In this document: piece after piece, positions 1 through 8,978 of the stretch | Layout: each line of letters begins with the position of its first letter | How positions within the stretch are numbered: position 1 is the first letter of the stretch | Source: JANNNF01 sp963772935 | Lineage (GTDB): Bacteria > Pseudomonadota > Alphaproteobacteria > Rhodobacterales > Rhodobacteraceae | NCBI GenBank assembly: GCA_963772935.1 | Contig: CAVYZK010000007.1 | Coordinates: 496,001-560,000, forward strand | Reading direction: 5' to 3' | DNA: 64,000 bases | Made by a program: the position numbers and the translations under genes | Notes under the pieces: generated by a model | What the model was told of the DNA's origin: nothing | Database searches by the model: none | What the model saw: only the letters and a program-made list of their open reading frames with translations

Positions 1-717
1 CCCACATGCCCACCATCGCCCCTCGCCCCAAGACCAGTCCCAAATCCGCCAGCGGTACGGTGTTCCACTTGCGGGTGGCGGCAGGTGACCGGGGGCAGCG
101 GGGCGCGTCAGAGATCGACGACGAATCGGTCGCAGCAAAGTCTGCATCACCCGACCACGACACGATCACCGCGACATGTCCGGCGCTTCTGCCTCCTGAA
201 CCGTCCCTCGCAATAGCCCTCCCAAGATGCGGCATCGTCGATCCCCCTCCGCAAGACCGCTGCGCGCATATGCCCATGCCGAACCGCTTGGCCCTGACCC
301 GAACCCGACGCAATCGGTTGGCAGGGCAGTTTGCTCCCTCGTCCATCGCCCAGAGGAAATCGATGCGCGTGACCCTCATCTCCCCCAAGGTCAGCCTCAA
401 ATCCGCCAGCGGCCAGATGTCCCGATGGCTGGTGGCAAAAGGCGATAGGGTGCAGCAGGGGCGCGCCCTGTTTGAAAGAGCCGATGGCAAGGCGACGGCA
501 AAGGCAGACTTCATCGCCCACCGTACCGTCAACGCAACAGACGTGGCGTTGACGCCCACCGTGGTTTCCACTCGGACGCCCGCCCCAGTGGCCGCATCGC
601 CAATACCCTGCCGCAAGACCGCCCTGTGCAAAGCCTCGCGCCGAACCCTCTCGCCCTGCCACGAACCCCACGCTTGCGGCAATCCGCCCCCACCATCCCC
701 TGACCAAAGGAACTCCG
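1..717 (+). repeat. Two decayed tandem copies of the acoC lipoyl-domain segment
   Basis: This 717-base stretch upstream of acoC has no convincing gene of its own. It holds two diverged copies of the start of acoC, beginning near 6 and 363, with the intact copy at 718, so the period is about 356 bases. Copy 2 still translates as MRVTLISPKVSLKSASG and keeps WLVAKGD, against MPVTVIYPKVSLESASG and WLVAEGD in the intact gene. Copy 1 keeps only KSASG and VAAGD. Similarity resumes near the unit ends, where both copies share CCGCAAGACCGC. Copy 2 keeps a purine-rich ribosome-binding site and a lysine near the lipoylation position, but its frame runs into acoC out of phase and stops at 842. Copy 1 has lost the lysine. 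These look like remnants of tandem duplication. Confidence 0.7.
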
Positions 718-1932
718 ATGCCCGTCACCGTCATCTACCCCAAGGTCAGTCTCGAATCCGCCAGCGGCAAAATCTCGCAATGGCTGGTGGCCGAAGGCGA
801 CGCCGTGCAGCAGGGCCAGATCCTGTTCGAAATCGAGAATGACAAGGCGGCGGTAGAGGTTGAATCTCCCGGCGACGGCATCATCCGAGATCTTGCGGCT
901 GCAGGGACCGAGGTTGATGTCGGCGCGGCGGTGGCGACGATTTATGCAGCGGGCGAGGCGGTGGTAACATCTGAACAAAGTGTTAACGACAAACCGACTA
1001 TCGTTACTGATCAACCACTTGATACCCCCGTCCCGCGCCGGGACACCCCCAACCCCACCCCCTTGGCCCGCCGCATGGCAGCCGACGCCGGGGTCAGCCT
1101 GTCAGGCCTGCCCGGAACTGGACCCAACGGACGGGTCCAAAGAAAGGACGTCGAGGCCCACCTCGCGACCCTCTCCCCCACCCTGAACGCCGTCTGGCTG
1201 CGGAAGGGGGAAGGGGTGCCCCTCGTCCTGCTGCACGGCTTCGCCTCCGATCACAACACCTGGCGCGGCATGTTCGCAGGCACCCCCTTCGCCGCCCCCG
1301 TGCTGGCCCTGGACCTGCCCTGCCACGGAGCCTCCCCCCGCGACCTGCCCGCCGATCTGGACGCGGTGGCGGCGCTGGTCGAACAGACCCTGACCGGATT
1401 GATCCAAGGCCCGCTGGTCCTCGCCGGCCACTCCTTCGGCGGCGCCGTCGCGGCCCGCCTCGCCACGCGAGCCAAGCTGGACCTGCGCGGCCTCTGCCTG
1501 TTCGCCCCCGCCGGACTAGGCCCAGAGGTCAACGCCGCCTTCACCGCCGGAATCCTGCGTAGCCTCGAACCCGCCAGCCTGAGGCCATGGCTGCAAGAGC
1601 TGACCCACAACCCCGCCACCATCACCCCCGCCTTCCTGACCGCCGTGGTCCAGCAACGCCAGGACCAGCCCCTCACCGCCGCGATGCAGGCCTTCGCGGC
1701 CCGCTTCTTCCCCGATGGCACCCAAGCCGCATCCATCCGTGCCGACCTCGCCGCGCTGACCCTGCCCACCCGCATCGTCTTTGGCCGTCAGGACCGCATC
1801 CTGCCCTATGGCGCGACCCGCCATCTGCCGGGGTCGGTCGGCCTGCACAGCGTGGATGATTGCGGCCACCTGCCGCATCTGGAACACCCGGCCCTCGCCC
1901 TGCGCATTCTGACCGAGTTGCTACGCCCCTGA
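718..1932 (+). CDS. acoC: Dihydrolipoamide acyltransferase (E2) with C-terminal alpha/beta-hydrolase domain, AcoC type
   Basis: The 404-residue protein has three modules. Residues 1-78 are a lipoyl domain with the lipoylated lysine at K43 in ENDKA. Residues about 112-150 are a peripheral-subunit (E3) binding domain. Residues about 160-404 are an alpha/beta-hydrolase with LLHG, the nucleophile motif GHSFGG near residue 238 and the catalytic histidine near H384. This order is that of the E2 of acetoin dehydrogenase complexes, where the hydrolase-like domain stands in place of the usual acyltransferase core. The start is supported by AAAGGA 7 bases upstream. The matching E1 is probably the fused gene 3 kb downstream; no E3 gene is present. 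Its end overlaps the convergent otnC end by 12 bases. Acetoin itself as substrate is not proven. Confidence 0.85.
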   Translation: MPVTVIYPKVSLESASGKISQWLVAEGDAVQQGQILFEIENDKAAVEVESPGDGIIRDLAAAGTEVDVGAAVATIYAAGEAVVTSEQSVNDKPTIVTDQPLDTPVPRRDTPNPTPLARRMAADAGVSLSGLPGTGPNGRVQRKDVEAHLATLSPTLNAVWLRKGEGVPLVLLHGFASDHNTWRGMFAGTPFAAPVLALDLPCHGASPRDLPADLDAVAALVEQTLTGLIQGPLVLAGHSFGGAVAARLATRAKLDLRGLCLFAPAGLGPEVNAAFTAGILRSLEPASLRPWLQELTHNPATITPAFLTAVVQQRQDQPLTAAMQAFAARFFPDGTQAASIRADLAALTLPTRIVFGRQDRILPYGATRHLPGSVGLHSVDDCGHLPHLEHPALALRILTELLRP

Positions 1933-2568
1933 CGGCTGCTGCCCATAAGTGCCATAGCGGGCGTGAACGTCGGCCATCTCGGCAGACGTCAACAAAACCG
2001 GCCCCCCCGCCGACAGCGTCATCAGATACTGCCGCGCCAGCATCTCCAGCTTCTCCGCCCGCCCCATGGCGGCTGCCATATCGCGTCCGTAAGTCACGAT
2101 GCCATGGTTCGCCATCAGGCAGGCGGTGTAGGTGACCCCAAGTGCCACCCCCACGGTTTCCGCCAGTTCCGCGCTGCCAAAACTCGCGTAGTCGGCGCAG
2201 GGCACAAGGTCGCCGCCAAAGCTCGCGATCATGTAGTGGAAGGCGGGCAGCGGTTGGCGCAGGCAGGACAGCGCCACGCAATGGTCTGGGTGGGCGTGGA
2301 CAATCGCTTGTGCGGCGGTGGTCCGATAGACCCGCGTATGGATCGCCCATTCGGACGAGGGCCGCCAACGACCCTGCCAGTTGCCGGCCATATCCATAGT
2401 CACGATGTGGTCGGGCTGCATGTCACCCGGGGGAATTCCGGTCGGGGTGATCAGCATGCCGTCGCCGTGGCGCAGGCTGAAATTGCCCACGGTGCCGCTG
2501 TTCAGGTTGAGCGCGAGTGCCTGACGGCTGGCCTCGATCAGGGTCTGTCTGGGATCATCAGTCATCAC
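1921..2568 (-). CDS. otnC: Class II aldolase/adducin family protein, 3-oxo-tetronate 4-phosphate decarboxylase-like
   Basis: The 215-residue cytoplasmic protein has the class II aldolase fold signature: GNFSLR followed by TPTG near the N-terminus, the zinc-binding HAHPDH pair in the middle and MANHG with the third histidine. Pairing with a DUF1537/OtnK-type kinase is the hallmark of OtnC, which decarboxylates 3-oxo-tetronate 4-phosphate to dihydroxyacetone phosphate in four-carbon acid sugar catabolism. Its ATG overlaps the stop of otnK in an ATGA, so translation is probably coupled. No tetronate dehydrogenase (ltnD) or isomerase (otnI) gene is in the window, so the exact substrate stays open. 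A generic fuculose- or ribulose-phosphate aldolase is the alternative. Confidence 0.75.
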   Translation of the reverse strand: MMTDDPRQTLIEASRQALALNLNSGTVGNFSLRHGDGMLITPTGIPPGDMQPDHIVTMDMAGNWQGRWRPSSEWAIHTRVYRTTAAQAIVHAHPDHCVALSCLRQPLPAFHYMIASFGGDLVPCADYASFGSAELAETVGVALGVTYTACLMANHGIVTYGRDMAAAMGRAEKLEMLARQYLMTLSAGGPVLLTSAEMADVHARYGTYGQQPSGA

Positions 2569-3837
2569 AGGCCTTTCATCACATCAATGGCGCGCAGCAA
2601 GATATCATCTGCCCCGACCTTGCCGGGTTTCAGGTACAGGGCAATGGGGTCGCCGCCTTCGGTCACGCAAAACCCGCAGCCGAGCGGGCCATCGGGCAAG
2701 GCGCGCACTTGTGCGATGCCCAAGGCCCCCACCACCGCGCCCGAGGTTTCACCCCCCGCCACCACGAATCGCCGTATCCCGGCGTTGTGCAAACCTGCCG
2801 CCACGCCTGCCAGCAACCCTTCTGCCCGGCGTGCAGCCCCGAAGGGGCCAAACGCCGCCTGAGCCGCCTCGACCCCTGCTGTATCGGTGGCTGTTGTGAT
2901 GGCGACGGGGCCGTGTTGTAACAGGGGGGTGGCCCAAGCGACGGCTGCCGCGATCTGGGCGGGCAGGGGGCTTGGGTCCAGCAGGTCCAGCGTCCGTACC
3001 GGATGCGCCGCGCCGAACGTGGCCAGTTGCGCCAGAACCACCGGGCCGACAGACCCCGCCAACACGACGGTTTGCCCGGTCACCTGGCCGGGAGGAATGG
3101 GCGGCACCGTGGGATAATCCGCCGCCAGCCGGCGGGCGAGGGCGACGATCAGCGGGTCACTGGCCGCCACGGTGCAGGGCAGCGACGGCGGCAAGATCGG
3201 CGCTGACCTCGACATCGCCATCATCGGTGGCATCCAGCAGCACATGCTTTGCGCCCGAGGTCAGCAGGGCATCCAATGCCGTTTGTGCGACTTGGGGGCC
3301 TTGGCGCAAAACCGCGTGGGGCAGCAAACCCACCGGGCCGCGCGATTGCAGCGACAGGAACCGGGCAAGATCGGGGTCGGTCATCGGGGTCAGGGGGTCG
3401 TGCTGCTTGATCGAGTCGGACACCAGCCTGCCCCGGTAGAACAGATAGCCTTGGTGGACCGTCGCCCCGAACAACGGGAACCCGGCGCTATAGATCACAG
3501 GCCCGCCATACAGATCGGCCAGCAGGTCGGCGGCGGGGCCGATGTTGCCCTGCGCGGTGCTGTCAAACGAGGCACAGGCCTTGTAGGCGATGCGCGTGCA
3601 GCCGATGCCGGTCAGGGCCGCCGCCCCTTGGGTTACAATCTCCAGCGCTTCGGCCACTGGAACCAGCCGGGACCGGGTGGCAAGGACGACGACCGGGGCG
3701 GGGGGCGGGGTGGCTGCGGGGTCGAACAGCACAGGGCAGGCGACGCCCGCAGCCTCCAGATAGCCAGCCACGAACAGCGCCCCGGTGAAGTCGTCGGCGA
3801 TGATGCCCAAAGCCCGTGTCCCCAAAGCCCTTGTCAT
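2565..3837 (-). pseudogene. otnK: Four-carbon acid sugar kinase (OtnK, DUF1537 family), reading frame broken
   Basis: Two overlapping frames together give a full-length OtnK of about 420 residues. The N-terminal frame (3837 down to about 3177) starts with IADDFTGA, the family substrate-binding signature, and has FDSTAQGNIGP and HDPLTPMTD. The C-terminal frame (about 3177 down to 2565) carries the nucleotide-binding half, with VVAGGETSGAV and GDPIALYLKPG. Removing one base from the GGG at 3177-3179 joins the frames. The family phosphorylates 3-oxo-tetronates with ATP, producing the OtnC substrate. ATGA overlaps couple it to the acyl-CoA dehydrogenase gene upstream and otnC downstream. Both halves look well conserved, so a sequencing indel is more likely than true loss, but the given sequence does not encode an intact protein. 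Confidence 0.8.
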
Positions 3838-4973
3838 TGCCCCAGCATGTCCCGCGCGATGATGATCTGTTGGATTTGCGAGGTGCCTTCATACAGCCGG
3901 AACAGCCGCACGTCGCGGTAAAACCGTTCGACCGCATAGTCCTGCATATACCCCGCCCCGCCGTGAATTTGCACCGCCCGGTCGGCCACGCGGCCCACCA
4001 TTTCGGAACAGAACAGCTTGGCGGCAGCGGCCTCTTGCACCACCCGGCCGCCCTCGTCGAACAGGCGGGCGGCCTCGATCACCATGGCGCGGCCTGCGAA
4101 GGTCTCAGTCCCGCTGTCGGCCAGCATGGCCTGCACCAGTTGGTGCTGGCCGATGGGTTTGCCGAATTGCACGCGGGTTTTGGCATAGTCCACGGCCAGA
4201 TCACACAACCGCTGCGCCGCGCCCACGCAGGTGGCGGCAATGGAAATGCGGCCCCGGTTCAGCACCTTCATGGCCGTCTTGAAGCCCTGCCCTTCGACCC
4301 CGCCGATGATGGCATCGGCGGCGACCCGGCAATCGGTCAGGATCACGTCACAGGTGCGGGTGCCACGCTGGCCCATCTTGGCATCGACCGGGCCAAGCGT
4401 CAGGCCGGGGGCATCGGCGGGCACCAGAAACGCGGTCACCCCGCCCGGCCCCGGCCCGCCCGTCCGCGCCATCAGGGTGAACACGCCTGCCACCGGGGCG
4501 TTGGTGATGTAGCGTTTGGTGCCGTTCAGGATATAGCTGTCGCCGTCGCGCACCGCGGTGGTTTTCACTGCCCCCGCATCTGACCCCACATCCGGTTCGG
4601 TCAGGGCAAACGACCCGATCACCGCCCCGCTGGCCAGCTTTGGCAGCCAATAGGCCTTTTGCGCATCGGTGCCGTCCACGATGATGCCTTGCGACCCGAT
4701 GCCGTTGTTGGTGCCGATCACCGACCGGAACGCGGGCGAGGTGTAGCCGAGTTCCAGCGCCACCCGAACCTCCTCCTCCAACGTCAGGCCAAGGCCGCCG
4801 TATTCCTCGGGGATCGACATGCCGAACAGGCCAAGATCGCGCATTTCCTGCACAATGGCAGGGGGGATGGCGTTGTCCGCCTCTACCTGCGCTTCGGCGG
4901 GCATCAGGCGGGTGCGGACGAAACGGCGGATGGTGTCGGTCAGGCTGGTCAGCACATCGGCGTCACGGATCAT
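3834..4973 (-). CDS. Acyl-CoA dehydrogenase
   Basis: A 379-residue FAD-dependent acyl-CoA dehydrogenase, the usual family length. Visible signatures are ALTEPDVGSDAG (FAD/substrate loop), the GTKRYITNA strand, and the C-terminal YEGTSQIQ whose glutamate (about E362) is at the catalytic-base position of medium- and short-chain enzymes. The start at 4973 (MIRDADVL) is preferred over one 25 codons upstream because it gives normal length and follows a GGGA. It oxidises an acyl-CoA to the 2-enoyl-CoA, passing electrons to ETF; the substrate cannot be read from sequence. It is first in an apparent operon with otnK and otnC through a 4-base overlap, an unusual partner for sugar-acid genes. Confidence 0.9.
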   Translation of the reverse strand: MIRDADVLTSLTDTIRRFVRTRLMPAEAQVEADNAIPPAIVQEMRDLGLFGMSIPEEYGGLGLTLEEEVRVALELGYTSPAFRSVIGTNNGIGSQGIIVDGTDAQKAYWLPKLASGAVIGSFALTEPDVGSDAGAVKTTAVRDGDSYILNGTKRYITNAPVAGVFTLMARTGGPGPGGVTAFLVPADAPGLTLGPVDAKMGQRGTRTCDVILTDCRVAADAIIGGVEGQGFKTAMKVLNRGRISIAATCVGAAQRLCDLAVDYAKTRVQFGKPIGQHQLVQAMLADSGTETFAGRAMVIEAARLFDEGGRVVQEAAAAKLFCSEMVGRVADRAVQIHGGAGYMQDYAVERFYRDVRLFRLYEGTSQIQQIIIARDMLGQ

Positions 4974-5056
4974 GGCAGTTCCCGGGGCGCGCGCCCGCCT
5001 GAAAATTTCTGTTGCAATCAGGCTTGCACGGCTTACTGTGCAATTCAACGGAAAAC

Positions 5057-5069
5057 GGAATTTAATTCC
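5057..5069. promoter_or_regulatory. Perfect 13-bp palindrome in the divergent promoter region, possible operator
   Basis: GGAATT-T-AATTCC lies in the AT-rich gap between the divergent acyl-CoA dehydrogenase (start 4973) and fused E1 (start 5118) genes. It resembles IclR-family operators in size and form. No regulator gene is adjacent, so the assignment is inference. Confidence 0.35.
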
Positions 5070-5117
5070 ACAAAGCAGAATCCGCCTGTTTGCCCCAAAC
5101 CCCTAGGTCAGGATCAG

Positions 5118-7296
5118 ATGGTTCGTCAGACCCCGCTTGCCCCCTCTGCGCCTTGGTTCCGGCTGGACTGCGATCAGGCCGACTGGGACGCGCAGCCTGC
5201 GCGGGATCTGGTGCATTGGTATGGCCAGATGCTGCTGATCCGCCGGTTTGAGGAAAAGTTGCTGGAGCTGGAAAAGGCGGGCCTGATCCACGGCCCGGCC
5301 CATGCGAGCATCGGGCAAGAGGCCGGGGCCGTTGGCGCAATGTCGGTGCTGGGGACGGCGGACAAGATCAACGGCACGCACCGCGCACATCATCAGGTGC
5401 TGACAAAGCTGGTCAATGTGGGGGTGCCGGACGGGTTCGATGTTCGCCACGATGATTTCACCCCGGGCATGGACGACGCGATTTACCGCTTGATGGCTGA
5501 GATCATGGGCACGGCCCCCGGCTATTGCGGCGGGCGGGGCGGGTCGATGCACATGCGCGCGGATGCGGCGGGGGTTGTGGGCACGTCGGCCATCATCGGC
5601 GGCAACCCGCCCCATGCGGTGGGCTATGCGCTGGCGGACAAGATGCTGGGGCGGCCCAACGTGTCAGTCACCTTCTTTGGCGATGGGGCGGCGCAGGCGG
5701 GGGGGAGTTACGAGGCGATGAACATCGCCGCCGCCCAGAACCTGCCGGTGATCTTTTTCATCGAGAACAACCTTTATGCCGTCGCCACCCACGTCGAGGA
5801 TGTGACGCGCGAGGCGCGGATGTCGTCGCGCGGGGCGATGCTGGGGATTGCGTCGATTGAATGTGATGGGATGGATGTGGTGGCCGTGCATCTGGCGATG
5901 GCCGAGGCGCGGCGGATCATTGACGCCACGGGTGGCCCTGTCGTGATCGAGGCGCTGTGCTATCGCCACCTGCACCAAAGCGGGGCGCGGACGGGCAGCG
6001 ATTTTGGGTACAGGTCGCGCGAGGAGGAGGCCGAGTGGCTGGCGCGTGATCCGATTGCCATGGCGCGCACCCGGTTGCTGGCGATGGGAATTGTGGCTGA
6101 GGGCGATCTGGCGGCGATTGATGCGGTGGTGACGGGCAAGGTGGCGGCCGCAGCGGGGCGGTTGACCGAACCTGTGCCGGGGGGCAATGCGCTGCGGATA
6201 CCGGCGCATCTGTGGCCCGACCCTGCGGGTGTGGATCACGGCGTGGTGGGCGATCTGTCGGAACTGGCGGGGCTGCGGATGATGACCCATGCCCAGATGC
6301 TTGCCGGGCCGGTTGAGCAGGTGAAGTTTGTGACCGCCGCGTCGGAAACGCTTGCCGCCGCGATGGCGCGGGATGCGACGATCATCGTGATGGGCGAGGA
6401 TGCGCATCAGTTGAAGGGTGGGGTCAGCGGCTTTACCAAGGGCGCGCTGGAACGCTGGCCAGACCGTGTGCTGGCGATGCCGATTGCCGAGAATGGCTTT
6501 ACCGGCGTGGCGCTTGGGGCCGCGCTGAACGGGCTGCGGCCAGTGGTCGAGATCATGTTTGGCGACTTTTGCCTTGTCGCCGCCGACCAGATTGCCAATG
6601 GCATCGGCAAGGTGCGCCATATGTTTGGCGACGGGTTTCCGGTGCCGATTGTGCTGCGGGTGCGGGTGTCGCCGCATACGGGGTATGGGTCGCAACATTC
6701 GGGCGACCCGTCGGCCTTGTTCGGCATGTTTCCGGGCTGGCGGATCGTGTCGCCGACGACTGCATTTGACTATGTGGGGCTGATGAACAGCGGCCTTGCA
6801 GTGCAATGACCCGGTGGTGATCATCGAACACACGGAACTGTATCAGCGCGAGTTTCCATTGCCGCAGGGCGACCGCAGTTTTGGTATTCCGTTCGGGTCG
6901 GCGCATGTGGTGCGGGAAGGCCGTGCCTGTACCGTGCTGGCCACGTCGGTGATGGTTCACAACGCGGTAAAGGCAGCGGCGGAGGCCGGGGTGGATGCCG
7001 AGATCATCGACCTGCGCAATCTGGACGAACATGGGATAGACTGGGACGTGATCGGGGCCTCTGTCGCCAAGACGGGCCGGGTGCTGATTGCCGAACAGAC
7101 GGCGCGGCGCACCTCGATGGGGGCCACCTGGGCCGCCCAGATACAGGAACGGTTCTTTGACTGTCTGGACCATGAAATTCTGCGGGTCACCGGGGGGCTT
7201 GCTGCCCCCACGGTATCTGCGCCCTTGAACCGCGCGGCCTTGGCCAATGTAGGTACGCTGCGCGACGCCCTGATTACCCTGACCCGAACGAGCTGA
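5118..7296 (+). pseudogene. 2-oxoacid dehydrogenase E1, fused alpha and beta subunits, reading frame broken near 6792
   Basis: One gene encodes both E1 halves of a branched-chain/acetoin-type dehydrogenase. The alpha part (residues about 1-345) has the thiamine-diphosphate motif GDGAAQAGG at about 189-197 followed by ENN at 216-218, and HRAHHQ. The beta part has MGEDAHQLKGG, MPIAENGFTG and, after the break, NDPVVIIEHTELY and the C-terminal swivel domain. Dropping one G at 6792/6793 joins the frames as LMNSALQCNDP; as given, translation stops at 6809. The start at 5118 is chosen because the alpha N-terminus begins there and GGTCAGGA precedes it; upstream sequence is only the reverse of the dehydrogenase gene. 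The likely E2 is AcoC at 718. Single-chain alpha/beta E1s are known in 2-oxoisovalerate-type enzymes. Confidence 0.8.
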
Positions 7297-7329
7297 AATC
7301 AGCCGCCCAACCCCCAACAGGAGATACCG

Positions 7330-8925
7330 ATGAAACCGCTACAGAAACTACGCCCCGTATTGATGTCGCTGGCGCTTGCGTCGGCGATGATCGGCGCGCC
7401 TGCCGCGCTGATGGCGCAAGACGCCCGTGCGCTGGTGATCGCGCGCGATATGGATGTGAACTCGCTGGACCCGCAGCGCGGCTGGTGTGACACCTGCCAG
7501 ATCTACAACACATCCGTTTATGAACAACTGACCACGCTGGACAAGGACAACAAGCTGATCCCGCTGCTGGCGGCATCTTGGGAAGGCAATGCCGACCAGT
7601 CGGTGTTCACCTTCAAGCTGGACCCTGCCGCCAAATTCTCGGACGGGTCGGCGGTTGAGGCCAAGGATGTGAAGTGGTCGTTTGAGCGGTTGAAGAACCT
7701 CAAGGCCGATGCGTCGTTTCTGACGGATTCCGTCACCTCGATTGACACGCCGGATGCGGGGACGATTGTGTTCACCCTGACCGGGCCGAATTCGGAGTTT
7801 CCGGGGGTTGCGGCGGCACCTTATCTCGCGATCCTGAACAGCGATGTGCTGATCGAACAGGGGGCCATTGCCGATGCGACGGCGGTGGATGCCGACAAGG
7901 GCGAGGCGTGGCTGATGGCCAATTCGGCGGGCAGCGGGCCGTTTGTGCTGGATACCTATGAACCCAATGCCGAATTGCGGCTGCTGCGCAACGACGCCTA
8001 CTGGCGCACCGCGGCGGGCGTTCCGGGCGTGGTGTTCCGGCAGGTCAAGGATGCGGTATCGCAGGCGCAGATGCTGCAATCGGGCACCGTGGATATCGCC
8101 ATGCAGATCGACCCGGAAACCGCCAAAAGCCTTGAAGGCGGCGAGATGAAGGTCGAAACGGTGCCGTCCTATAACTTCGTCTATCTGGCGCTGGCCCCCG
8201 GTGCGAAGTCCAACACCATCAAGATGAACCCGGTGGTGCGTGAGGCGATTTCCTTGGCCATCGACCGTCAGGGCGTGATCGACTTTACCCTTGGTGGGGC
8301 AGGCCAGCAGATTGCGGCCCCCATTCCCTTGGGCTTTCCGGGCGGGGCGGGGCATACGGTGGACGCCTATAACCCCGAGCGCGCCAAGGAACTGCTGAAG
8401 CAAGAGGGGCTGGAGGCCGGGTTCACGCTGGATGCGACTTACCCGGATATGAATGTCTACGGCGTTGATTTCTCGGTGATGATGCAGAAGGTGCAGTCTG
8501 ATCTGGCGAAGGTCGGGATTGATGCGAAACTCGCCCCGGTGCCGCTGGCAAACTGGCGTGAGCTGGCGAATGGCGGCGGCATTGCCCTGACGGCGGTGTT
8601 CTTTGCGCCCGACTTCTATGGCACCTCGCAGTATGTGGACGTGTTCGGGTTGGGCGAAGGGTCCACCTGGGCGCGGCGCGCGGGGGCCGAGGCTGATCCG
8701 TCGATCATCAACCCCAAGACGGGTGAGATCAAGGCGCAGGCTTTGGCTGCGGCCACGCCGGAAGCGGCGGACAAGCTGTGGTTCGAGGCGGGCGAGTTGA
8801 TGGTCAAGGACCGCATCATCCTGCCGATGGTCAGCCCCGATCTGGTGTTGGCCTACGGCCCGACGATCAAGGGTGTGCGGTACAGTGCCTGCTGCAACCT
8901 GCCGCTGGCGGAAATCACCAACTAA
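7330..8925 (+). CDS. Family-5 (dipeptide/nickel/oligopeptide type) ABC transporter solute-binding protein
   Basis: The 531-residue protein opens with a classical signal peptide (KLRP, hydrophobic core, then AALMAQ) and follows the SBP_bac_5 pattern: NSLDPQRGWCDTC, YEQLTTLD, LAASWEG and FKLDPAAKFSDG, as in periplasmic peptide-, nickel- or glycoside-binding proteins. It would capture a solute for an ABC importer, but no permease or ATPase gene is nearby, so it is an orphan that must share or lack partners. AACAGGAGA precedes the start well. It lies 33 bases after the E1 gene and is followed by a strong hairpin terminator, so it is probably the last full-strength gene of that transcript. The ligand is unknown. 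Confidence 0.85.
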   Translation: MKPLQKLRPVLMSLALASAMIGAPAALMAQDARALVIARDMDVNSLDPQRGWCDTCQIYNTSVYEQLTTLDKDNKLIPLLAASWEGNADQSVFTFKLDPAAKFSDGSAVEAKDVKWSFERLKNLKADASFLTDSVTSIDTPDAGTIVFTLTGPNSEFPGVAAAPYLAILNSDVLIEQGAIADATAVDADKGEAWLMANSAGSGPFVLDTYEPNAELRLLRNDAYWRTAAGVPGVVFRQVKDAVSQAQMLQSGTVDIAMQIDPETAKSLEGGEMKVETVPSYNFVYLALAPGAKSNTIKMNPVVREAISLAIDRQGVIDFTLGGAGQQIAAPIPLGFPGGAGHTVDAYNPERAKELLKQEGLEAGFTLDATYPDMNVYGVDFSVMMQKVQSDLAKVGIDAKLAPVPLANWRELANGGGIALTAVFFAPDFYGTSQYVDVFGLGEGSTWARRAGAEADPSIINPKTGEIKAQALAAATPEAADKLWFEAGELMVKDRIILPMVSPDLVLAYGPTIKGVRYSACCNLPLAEITN

Positions 8926-8931
8926 GACCTT

Positions 8932-8960
8932 GGGGGGCGGGTCACACCGCCCCCCGTTTT
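8932..8960 (+). terminator. Rho-independent terminator after the solute-binding protein gene
   Basis: A perfect 9-bp GC stem (GGGGGGCGG at 8932-8940 with CCGCCCCCC at 8947-8955) closes a 6-base loop and is followed by GTTTT. It begins 6 bases after the stop codon and ends 18 bases before the aminotransferase start, so it may attenuate rather than fully stop read-through. Confidence 0.7.
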
Positions 8961-8978
8961 CAATCCCGGAGCATCCCC

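Noticed and set aside
6..842. Open frame of 278 codons at the window start taken as a real protein
   Set aside because: Its recognisable parts are decayed lipoyl-domain copies, the rest is arginine- and proline-rich without family features, and it runs into acoC out of frame.
4659..5117. N-terminal extension of the fused E1 gene
   Set aside because: The frame is open but antisense to the acyl-CoA dehydrogenase; E1 homology begins only at the ATG at 5118.
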